NCBI GenBank assembly: GCA_003224515.1
Contig: QHZC01000552.1
Location: 1-5,794 of the forward strand
DNA: 5,794 nucleotides
Reading direction: 5' to 3'
DNA from: Acidobacteriota bacterium
GTDB taxonomy: Bacteria; Acidobacteriota; Terriglobia; Acidiferrales; UBA7541
Of the stretch, positions 1 through 4,621 are shown piece by piece; the first letter of the stretch is position 1, and every line of letters begins with the position of its first letter. The translations under genes were made by a program, and so were the position numbers. Below the pieces are notes generated by a model. That model was not told where the DNA came from. It worked only from the letters and a program-made list of their open reading frames with translations, and did not search any database.

Positions 1-2
1 GC

Positions 3-59
3 TCTGAAGCCCTCGCCGAAATCGAGGGCTCGGTGGGCCAAGCATCCGGCGGCGCCTAG
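3..59 (+). CDS. ileS: C-terminal end of an upstream gene, probably isoleucyl-tRNA synthetase (partial)
   Basis: The frame is open from the window edge to a TAG at 57-59 and gives 18 residues, SEALAEIEGSVGQASGGA. The codons look coding, but too little is visible to identify a family by sequence alone. The SEALAEI stretch would fit the residues just after the last cysteine of the C-terminal zinc finger of IleS (usual form C-x-x-C, then about four residues and an AL), and IleS is a known neighbour of lspA. That identification is inference from a short match plus synteny. A DksA/TraR-type zinc-finger protein, also found near lspA, would be an alternative. A hairpin 10 nt downstream suggests that transcription may end here. 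Confidence 0.45.
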   Translation, partial: SEALAEIEGSVGQASGGA

Positions 60-69
60 CCACTACTGG

Positions 70-87
70 CACAGCCCTTAGGCTGTG
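70..87 (+). terminator. Hairpin after the upstream gene, possible terminator
   Basis: A perfect 7-bp stem (CACAGCC / GGCTGTG) closes a CTTA tetraloop, starting 10 nt after the upstream stop codon. Only three T residues follow (92-94, after GGGCC), so it is a weak intrinsic terminator by the classical rule. Its position between two genes, with a candidate promoter directly after it, supports a terminator role. A GTG at 85 that opens the longest lspA frame lies inside this hairpin, which argues against that start. Confidence 0.5.
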
Positions 88-92
88 GGCCT

Positions 93-122
93 TTGCGATC
101 GAAGTAGATCTCGCGTTATAAG
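93..122 (+). promoter_or_regulatory. Candidate sigma70-type promoter for lspA
   Basis: A TTGCGA (93-98) is followed after 18 nt by TATAAG (117-122), a fair match to -35 and -10 hexamers. Transcription would begin near 129-130, leaving a leader of only about 10 nt before the proposed TTG start at 139. This suggests that lspA can be transcribed independently of the upstream gene, from which it is separated by a hairpin. It is based on hexamer matching only. Confidence 0.4.
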
Positions 123-125
123 ACT

Positions 126-130
126 AGGAG
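126..130 (+). promoter_or_regulatory. Ribosome binding site that decides the lspA start
   Basis: AGGAG lies 8 nt before an in-frame TTG at 139. No comparable purine-rich site lies before the upstream in-frame GTG at 85. This site is the reason for calling the TTG as the start. Confidence 0.6.
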
Positions 131-138
131 AGCGACAT

Positions 139-642
139 TTGACGGTCCCAACAAGGCTGCGCTGGCTCTGGCTCACGCTCGCCGTCGTTCTCGTCGACCG
201 CGCCACCAAAGCCTGGTTTGAATCGCAAACGGTCGAAGGCTGGCACCACGAATTAATCCATAACTTCGTCTATCTCGTCTATAGCCGCAATCCCGGCCTC
301 GCTTTTGGCATCTTGTCGGATTCTGCCTCGAGGGGCACACGCATCGTTTTGATTCTGGGGTCGATCGCGGTCATCGCCATACTTGCCTGGCTGCTGGTCA
401 CCAGCCAGAGTGGCGGCGGGTTTGCCGTCGCAGGTCTCGCTCTTTTGCTGGGTGGCGCGACCGGCAACGTCACCGATCGGATCGTTCACGGAGCGGTGAC
501 GGATTTCTTCGAAGTGTGGTTTGGCACCTACCGCTACCCGGCCTTCAATGTCGCCGACTCTGCCATAGCCATTGGCGCGGCCTTCATCCTTCTTGACATA
601 CTATTCGGCCGGCGGCCCGAAACGCCCCACTCGCGTTCGTGA
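139..642 (+). CDS. lspA: Lipoprotein signal peptidase (signal peptidase II, LspA)
   Basis: This inner-membrane aspartyl protease cleaves the signal peptide from prolipoproteins after the lipobox cysteine has been diacylated. All family landmarks are present. There is a D-x-x-T-K motif near the end of the first membrane helix (D20, K24), NPGLAFGIL with N51, GNVTDRIVHG around residues 109-118, and the two catalytic aspartates in AVTDFF (D122) and FNVADSA (D140). Four hydrophobic helices are visible at about 8-22, 68-87, 95-109 and 139-156. With the TTG start the protein has 167 residues, typical for LspA. Starting at GTG 85 would add 18 charged residues before the first helix, and that start lacks an SD site. 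The gene probably follows ileS. The rluD-like gene often found directly after lspA elsewhere lies about 4 kb downstream here. Family assignment is certain; the exact start is likely. Confidence 0.96.
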   Translation: MTVPTRLRWLWLTLAVVLVDRATKAWFESQTVEGWHHELIHNFVYLVYSRNPGLAFGILSDSASRGTRIVLILGSIAVIAILAWLLVTSQSGGGFAVAGLALLLGGATGNVTDRIVHGAVTDFFEVWFGTYRYPAFNVADSAIAIGAAFILLDILFGRRPETPHSRS

Positions 643-699
643 ACGCCGTAGCCGCGGAAGAAGTCCGTGAGCAGATGGAATAGCTTCAATGCTCTTTAA

Positions 700-1014
700 T
701 TTCTCTCCACCACTCTCGGCGCCGCCGCCTCTTTTTCTGTTCTTTCTCCCGGCCATGGCCTTATCGGCGAACAGCTGGAGCCCCAGACGCGCTTCGCACC
801 GTTCGAATTTCCCGACGAATTTTTCTGGGACGCGGCCACCGCCGCCTAGCAGATTATTTTTCCTTCTCTGTCGAACCTGACGATCTTCGCCTGCAGGCAG
901 CCTGGCTCACATAGGAAGAACGGAGACGAATTCCGCCGCACCTCGCTTCTCGGAACGCACCTCGAAGAAGCCTCGGAAACAACACGGCCATACTCCATTC
1001 GCCTTCGGAGCGGA
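700..1014 (+). pseudogene. Possible decayed coding relic with an in-frame stop
   Basis: One + strand frame is open from just after a TAA (697-699) to a TGA at 1012-1014, apart from a single TAG at 847-849. No start codon with an SD is visible. The reading has protein-like composition, for example LEPQTRFAPFEFPDEFFW before the stop and GDEFRRTSLLGTHLEEASET after it. The second part matches a translated segment near 3920 (SPDEYTSLLETHLKAAET), with differences mostly at third codon positions, which supports a former coding role for at least that part. I do not recognise the family. That the two halves once formed one gene is inference. A chance open frame in GC-rich DNA remains possible for the first half. 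Confidence 0.3.
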
Positions 1015-1037
1015 TGAATTCTTGATTCGCCACGGCC
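925..1037 (+). repeat. Copy A of an imperfect direct repeat (coding relic)
   Basis: This segment aligns with 3920-4033. The best block is CACCTCGCTTCT (939-950), followed by a region differing by scattered substitutions and one 3-nt gap, then CATTCGCCTTCGGAG-CGGAT (996-1014) against CATTGGCGCTCAGAGGCGGAT, and a shared ACGGCC at the end. In the TSLL frame the first block reads DEFRRTSLLGTHLEEASET here and DEYTSLLETHLKAAET in copy B. Several differences (ctc/ctg, acg/aca, cac/cat) are silent and a gap removes a whole codon. Later parts of copy A have lost the frame relative to B. The alignment was done by eye. Confidence 0.5.
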
Positions 1038-1444
1038 ACCTGCGGTTCCGGAGGCCAGAGCAGATCCCCTTAACTGGCCTGCTCAGTAAATTGCCTTTTG
1101 TTTTAAGTATTTTCCGAGCTTGGTTTTGCAGCATCCACCCGATTGCCATTCTTTTGCTGCCAAAGCATAGATAGTGTGGCGGCGAGCTGCCTCGAAGCTG
1201 GCCGAGAGTAGGAAAGAGTGGATGAGCTAATTCCGGGCCTGTGAACAAAAACTTGGGAGTCTCACGCTAGAGTTCGACCCTTTCCATAAAGGCGTAGCTC
1301 TCCGAGGGTGAATCTTAAGTGTTCCTCGTTCCTACCATTAGCATGATTCAGGTTTAAGGCGTGGCGCCCTTCCCTCCCGTGCGCTTCAGTCGCAGGCCGT
1401 ACGTTCGTGACAAAGACGACAGATTGATCGTCCATCCAGCAAGT

Positions 1445-1450
1445 GGAGGA
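1445..1450 (+). promoter_or_regulatory. Ribosome binding site of the secreted-protein gene
   Basis: GGAGGA lies 3 nt before the ATG at 1454 (GGAGG to ATG spacing 4 nt, slightly short). It selects this ATG over the in-frame GTG at 1361, because the following residues form a signal peptide that would otherwise be buried 31 residues inside the protein. Confidence 0.7.
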
Positions 1451-1453
1451 AAG

Positions 1454-3118
1454 ATGCGTAAGCTGTATGCTCTGCTGATCCTGTGTTTCGCGTTGCTTTT
1501 TGCTTCGAAAGTTCAAGGCCAGACTAGTAGCGGCGTGAACAACGCTGCGCTCAATGGCAACTACGCATTTACCTTCGACGGGCTCACTGGGAACGCCGGC
1601 GGCTCGGTTGTTTTTGCCGCTGTAGGAAGATTCACGGCGGACGGAGCCGGCAATGTCACCAACGGCGAACTGGACACCAACGGCGTAGGACCCGGTGCGC
1701 AGCTAACCGCGATAGCGTTTACGGGGACGTATGCGATCGGCGCCGACAACCGGGGGGTGATGGACTTAATTATCCCCGGCGGCGCGAAGTTTGCCTTCGC
1801 GATGATGGCCAATGGCAACGCCCAGTTCATCGAGATCGATGCCGCGGGAGGCACCGGAACGATCGGCTCGGGAACTATGGAAAAGGCGGACACGGCTGCT
1901 TACAGCACCGCCAGAATAACGGGTGATTACGCGTTTGGCGCCGCCGGCTTCGATAACGCCAATAATCGCGCTGCGATCGCGGGCCGCTTTACTTCGAACG
2001 GGACAGGCATTCTCACCAACGCAGCTGGGGACCTTAACGCCTATGGCGTTGAATATTCGATGAACTTTACGGGGGCGAGTTACACGGTGTCCAACACCGC
2101 CACGGGGCGGGGCACCATGCAGCTGGCATTCACGTTTGGCGCAACGCCCGACACCCTGAATTTCGTCTTTTACATCGCGAATTCAGGAAAGTTGTTCGTG
2201 ATGGTGAGTGACCCGGTTACGCCTGCGACCCCATTGCTAAATGGCGTCGTGGTGCAGCAGCAAATCCCCGCGGGAGGTTTCACTAACGCCTCGCTGATCG
2301 GCAACATGGTGATTTACCTCACTGGACTCTCCGCATGCGGTGGCGGAACACCCAAAGCGGGCGCGGGTTTGCTCACCGCCAACGGCAACGGCGCTTTTTC
2401 TCTGACCTACGACGAGAGCTACTGCAGGGCGCCCAATTCCTTCACCGATGCGCCGGGGACGTATAGTGTGGCCAGCAACGGGCGTACATCGATTACCCTT
2501 GGGGGATTTAGCCTGGTCGCCTACCTGGTAAACTTGAATCAGATTTTCCTGTTTGTCTCGGATCCCAATGTTTTGTTCGGGTTCGGCGAACCCCAGGCCG
2601 CCGATTCGTTCACCAACAATACGCTGAAGGGCCCGTATGCTGGCTTTGCGACCCACCCGACGACAAGGGGAGTGGTGGTCTTCTCCGGCGAGTTCTCGGC
2701 GGACGGTGTCACGCCGACGGGCAACATCAGCGGTGCCGAGGATATCGGGGTCCCAAGCGGACCGGTCTCCGGCGCAACGTTTAACGCCACTTATGCCGTA
2801 ACCTCATCGCCAACAAATGGCAGAGGAACCATGACGGTCAGTTCCGGGACAGGCGGCAACGCCGTCATCTATATGATCTCCGCCTCGAAGTTTGTGGCGG
2901 TTTCTCTGAACGATCCCAATCCCGCAGTCTTGGTCTTCGAGCAATCTCCCGCTGCTCCGGCCCTCTCCCTTTCCTCGCTGGCGCTGAACCCCACCAGTGT
3001 TGCCGGCGGGAATTCTTCCACGGGTACGGCGACGCTAAGCGGGCCGGCTCCCGCTGCTGGCGCGCAGGTCACACTTTCCAGCAGCAATACAGCGGCGGCC
3101 ACGCTGCGTCAACTATAA
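1454..3118 (+). CDS. Secreted multi-module surface protein, C-terminus cut by a frameshift
   Basis: The gene encodes 554 residues as read. Residues 1-22 are a signal peptide (MRK, hydrophobic core LYALLILCFALLFAS, likely cleavage near VQG-Q). Four divergent modules of roughly 110-130 residues follow, starting near residues 33 (LNGNYAF), 155 (ITGDYAF), 279 (SLIGNMV) and 389 (LKGPYAG). Typical elements are G-x-F-(T/S)-A-D-G-x-G-N-(V/I) and a GRGTM strand followed by (V/I)YI or FYI and FV-x-V-S-D-P. This pattern is one I associate with Acidobacteria exported proteins of unknown function. From residue about 504 an Ig-like repeat begins (SLALNPTSVAGG ... QVTLSSSNTAAA), then the frame is lost and the protein ends TLRQL at a TAA (3116-3118). 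Comparison with the next repeat shows that 70 bp are missing at 3101/3102. Restoring them would join this frame to the one ending at 3783, giving 799 residues. Module 3 holds the only two cysteines of the mature part (residues 294 and 324). I see no membrane anchor, lipobox or sorting signal. Function is unknown; adhesion or envelope structure is a guess. Confidence 0.85.
   Translation: MRKLYALLILCFALLFASKVQGQTSSGVNNAALNGNYAFTFDGLTGNAGGSVVFAAVGRFTADGAGNVTNGELDTNGVGPGAQLTAIAFTGTYAIGADNRGVMDLIIPGGAKFAFAMMANGNAQFIEIDAAGGTGTIGSGTMEKADTAAYSTARITGDYAFGAAGFDNANNRAAIAGRFTSNGTGILTNAAGDLNAYGVEYSMNFTGASYTVSNTATGRGTMQLAFTFGATPDTLNFVFYIANSGKLFVMVSDPVTPATPLLNGVVVQQQIPAGGFTNASLIGNMVIYLTGLSACGGGTPKAGAGLLTANGNGAFSLTYDESYCRAPNSFTDAPGTYSVASNGRTSITLGGFSLVAYLVNLNQIFLFVSDPNVLFGFGEPQAADSFTNNTLKGPYAGFATHPTTRGVVVFSGEFSADGVTPTGNISGAEDIGVPSGPVSGATFNATYAVTSSPTNGRGTMTVSSGTGGNAVIYMISASKFVAVSLNDPNPAVLVFEQSPAAPALSLSSLALNPTSVAGGNSSTGTATLSGPAPAAGAQVTLSSSNTAAATLRQL
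2960..3101 (+). repeat. Ig-like repeat 1, truncated by a 70-bp loss
   Basis: This is the first of three Ig-like repeat units. Positions 3014-3101 match 3247-3334 of unit 2 with four differences in 88 nt by eye. The sequence then jumps to what corresponds to 3405 in unit 2. Unit 1 is also one codon shorter at GGNSS versus GGLQSS. The missing part would encode the VPSTVTVPAGATSATFTV strand region present in unit 2. Confidence 0.8.
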
Positions 3119-3215
3119 TCACCATCACCGGGTCCTACGGTGGCGTGGCCAGGACGGCCTCGCTCACCGTGACGCCTGCGCCTCCTCCACCTCCCACGCT
3201 GGCTTCGCTGACGCT
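3102..3215 (+). repeat. 114-bp block identical to 3405-3518
   Basis: The end of Ig-like unit 1 plus the proline-rich linker and the start of unit 2 are identical, base for base, to 3405-3518, at a distance of 303 bp (101 codons). The block encodes the strand ending in ITGSYGGVARTASLTV and the linker TPAPPPPPTLASLTL. Identity without any silent change implies recent duplication or gene conversion. Confidence 0.85.
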
Positions 3216-3498
3216 GAATCCGGCAAGCGTTATTGGCGGCCTGCAATCTTCCACGGGCACGGCGACGTTGAGCGGGCCGGCTCCTGCTGCTGGCGCGCAG
3301 GTCACACTTTCCAGCAGCAATACAGCGGCGGCCAACGTGCCTTCCACTGTTACCGTTCCAGCCGGAGCCACCAGCGCAACGTTCACGGTCAGCACCAGCG
3401 CTGTCGCTGCGTCAACTATAATCACCATCACCGGGTCCTACGGTGGCGTGGCCAGGACGGCCTCGCTCACCGTGACGCCTGCGCCTCCTCCACCTCCC
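3196..3498 (+). repeat. Ig-like repeat 2 (303 bp, complete)
   Basis: This complete unit of 101 codons starts at ACGCTGGCTTCG and runs to just before the same sequence at 3499. It is the reference unit for recognising the loss in repeat 1. Encoded landmarks are SLTLNPASVIGGLQSSTG, GPAPAAGAQVTLSSSN, VPAGATSATFTVST and the TPAPPPPP linker. Confidence 0.85.
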
Positions 3499-3780
3499 AC
3501 GCTGGCTTCGCTGACGCTAAGTCCGGCAACGGTTATTGGCGGCCTGCAATCTTCCACGGGCACGGTAAGGCTAAGCGCTCCAGCTCCCGCCGGGGGTGCG
3601 CAGGTCATGCTCTCCAGCAGCAACGGCGCGGCCAGGGTGCCCTCCAGCGTGTTCGTTCCGGCAGGAGCCACCAGCGCGACCTTCACGGTGAACACCTCCA
3701 TAGTTCTCTTTTCGACTTCCGCTACGATCTCGGCTTCCTACAACGGGACGACTCGGACGGCAGGTCTTACAGTGCTCTTG
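3499..3780 (+). repeat. Ig-like repeat 3 (terminal, divergent)
   Basis: The third unit starts with the same TLASLTL sequence. After position 3518 it drifts from unit 2 (LSAPAPAGGAQVMLSSSNGAARV, VPSSVFVPAGATSATFTVNT) and lacks the linker, ending directly at the stop codon. The divergence contrasts with the near-identity of units 1 and 2. Confidence 0.8.
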
Positions 3781-3798
3781 TAGCCCGGTGCGCTTTCC

Positions 3799-3827
3799 TA
3801 CGCGGCTGGTGTCAAACTAGCCGCGTA
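3799..3827 (+). terminator. Strong hairpin after the surface-protein gene, likely terminator
   Basis: A 9-bp perfect stem TACGCGGCT / AGCCGCGTA extends by three more pairs (one G-T) to leave a 5-nt loop GTCAA at 3811-3815. It begins 16 nt after the stop at 3783, where a terminator is expected. No T-run follows on either strand, so it may act with Rho, protect the 3' end, or not terminate at all. Confidence 0.5.
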
Positions 3828-3839
3828 AAGGCGTGGCCG

Positions 3840-3849
3840 TTCTTAAGAA
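3840..3849. repeat. 10-bp perfect palindrome
   Basis: TTCTTAAGAA reads the same on both strands. It could be an operator half-site pair or chance. Nothing nearby fixes a role. Confidence 0.25.
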
Positions 3850-3919
3850 AGACTCGCGGCGCGGGTTAGGGGAAGCAGAGACAGGCTAAAAATCTGGCGG
3901 GGGCGGATGTGAAAGCCCA

Positions 3920-4033
3920 GATGAATACACCTCGCTTCTGGAAACACATCTCAAAGCCGCGGAAACACCGCGTTGCGTTGCTATGCTACATTGGCGCTCA
4001 GAGGCGGATAAGTGCGTGACTGCGAACGGCCGC
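3920..4033 (+). repeat. Copy B of the imperfect direct repeat (coding relic)
   Basis: This is the partner of 925-1037. A frame open from 3890 to a TGA at 4085-4087 reads SPDEYTSLLETHLKAAETPR and then RSEADKCVTANGRLSTER, which looks like an amphipathic helical protein fragment, but it has no start codon with an SD ahead of it. It overlaps the 5' end of the DUF3592 gene in another frame. Substitutions against copy A are mostly silent in this frame over the best block. The family is unrecognised. Confidence 0.45.
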
Positions 4034-4053
4034 CTCTCCACTGAGCGAATGCA

Positions 4054-4539
4054 TTGGCGTCTGCCGAACAAATCGTTGCGCGGTTGACCAGCAACCGGGA
4101 AAAGATCCTCCGCTACGCATGGATCCCGCAAGTACTTGCAGGACTATTTCTCTTGGGCCTCGGCTATTTCATGGGCCACGCGCATTTTCACCTGATCCGC
4201 CAGGGCGCGAGAGCGCCCGGAAGAATCGTCGGCTTCAAGCAGGAGAATTTCCGCCGCTCCTCGGAATCGTTTTCGACGACTGGCTATATGCCCATCGTCG
4301 AATTCCACACCAACGATCGCTTCGTCCAATTTCAGGACTGGCTGGGAGCGGGAATCGCGGGAAGCAAAAATGTTCCCGTGATTGTCTTGTATGACCCAGC
4401 AAATCCCTCGGTAGCCATGATTGACCGGCCCGTCTGGAATTGGATCCCTTGGGCCCCAACTTTCGCCGTTGGCCTCCTCTTGGTCCTTTCGGCCATCAAC
4501 GGTTTTTTCCGCTCCCAGCGCCCCGCTGAAACCTCCTGA
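4054..4539 (+). CDS. DUF3592-type membrane protein of unknown function
   Basis: The 161-residue protein has two membrane helices (about residues 24-41 and 131-150) and a soluble part between them. That part shows the order of elements typical of DUF3592 proteins: GARAPGRIVGF (51-61), a YMPIVEFHTNDRFVQF strand pair (78-93) and VPVIVLYDPANPSVAMID (107-124), where the Y-D-P-x-N-P motif is the most characteristic. The family's role is not established. The only usable in-frame start upstream of the first helix is a TTG at 4054 with a weak GAGCG ahead of it, because a TGA at 4042-4044 closes the frame. A later TTG in the same frame (4084) would also leave both helices intact. The rluD-like gene follows closely, but probably with its own promoter. 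The family call is fairly sure; the start is uncertain. Confidence 0.8.
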   Translation: MASAEQIVARLTSNREKILRYAWIPQVLAGLFLLGLGYFMGHAHFHLIRQGARAPGRIVGFKQENFRRSSESFSTTGYMPIVEFHTNDRFVQFQDWLGAGIAGSKNVPVIVLYDPANPSVAMIDRPVWNWIPWAPTFAVGLLLVLSAINGFFRSQRPAETS

Positions 4540-4587
4540 CTCTCTTTCAATGGCGAATCTTCAGACCCGTTCTTTTCCCTCCCCGGG

Positions 4588-4615
4588 GGGACCACCTCGC
4601 GTGGCCTGCTACAAT
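4588..4615 (+). promoter_or_regulatory. Candidate promoter for the rluD-like gene, leaderless start
   Basis: A TACAAT -10 hexamer (4610-4615) ends 6 nt before the GTG at 4622, so transcription would begin at or next to the start codon. The -35 is poor: GGGACC (4588-4593) with a 16-nt spacer. No SD-like sequence precedes the GTG, which fits a leaderless message. Confidence 0.4.
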
Positions 4616-4621
4616 CATCGC

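Larger units (their letters stand above)
643..1453. other. Stretch without an intact gene between lspA and the secreted-protein gene
   Basis: About 800 bp with no convincing intact gene on either strand. The longest frames lack SD sites and family motifs. The left part (700-1014) reads as a possible decayed coding region in one + strand frame (separate entry), and 925-1037 is similar to a segment near 3920-4033. From about 1080 to 1135 the DNA becomes clearly more AT-rich than its surroundings (runs such as TTTTGTTTTAAGTATTTT). A loose inverted repeat AGGCCA (1052-1057) / TGGCCT (1075-1080) has a 17-nt loop and is not convincing. I could not assign a promoter for the gene at 1454 with confidence. 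Confidence 0.6.
3103..3783 (+). pseudogene. Out-of-frame C-terminal part of the surface protein (Ig-like repeats 2 and 3)
   Basis: This frame, one base out of step with the upstream gene, is open across the deletion junction and ends at TAG 3781-3783. It completes the last strand of Ig-like repeat 1 (AASTIITITGSYGGVARTASLTV), then carries a linker with five consecutive prolines, repeat 2 (SLTLNPASVIGG ... VPAGATSATFTV), a second identical linker and a more divergent repeat 3 ending TRTAGLTVLL. The first start codon available is a GTG at 3145 in mid-strand, without an SD, and no signal peptide follows. It is therefore best seen as the orphaned C-terminus of the gene starting at 1454, not an independent gene. 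Ig-like repeats of this kind are usual in exported adhesins and surface proteins. A collapsed repeat or assembly error could produce the same picture from an intact gene. Confidence 0.8.
3784..4053. other. Stretch without an intact gene before the DUF3592 gene
   Basis: About 270 bp holding a strong hairpin (3799-3827), a short perfect palindrome (3840-3849) and copy B of the relic repeat (3920-4033). A TACATT hexamer (3987-3992) could be a -10 element, but I see no matching -35, and it would leave a leader of about 55 nt. I see no RNA gene here. Confidence 0.5.

Noticed and set aside
689..880. 63-codon + strand frame starting with ATG in the gap after lspA
   Set aside because: It has no SD, a low-complexity Phe/Pro-rich reading (PPLSAPPPLFLFF), and overlaps the more protein-like frame described as a relic.
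1052..1080. Inverted repeat AGGCCA / TGGCCT as a regulatory hairpin
   Set aside because: It has a six-base stem with a 17-nt loop, expected by chance in GC-rich DNA, with no gene boundary nearby.
907..1248. 113-codon - strand frame
   Set aside because: It has no SD, no recognisable motif and unlikely composition. The segment it covers shows silent-change evidence for the + strand.
1261..1360. Possible riboswitch or structured leader upstream of the secreted-protein gene
   Set aside because: I found no conserved core of a known riboswitch class and no convincing stem set.
3095..3120. Programmed ribosomal frameshift joining the two halves of the surface protein
   Set aside because: There is no slippery heptamer in the overlap, and the repeat alignment shows a 70-bp loss. 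A shift would still leave the first Ig-like domain missing its core strands.
2237..3431. Several long - strand frames opposite the surface-protein gene
   Set aside because: They are shadows caused by GC-rich, repetitive + strand codons and simply mirror the repeat structure.
3196..3780. CRISPR array or other spaced-repeat system
   Set aside because: The repeats are 303-bp coding units in one frame with Ig-like protein motifs, not short repeats with unique spacers.
4421..4621. Longer rluD start at ATG 4421 or ATG 4550
   Set aside because: ATG 4421 lies within the DUF3592 coding sequence. ATG 4550 has no SD and adds 24 residues without family similarity. GTG 4622 has a well-placed -10 and gives the usual length.
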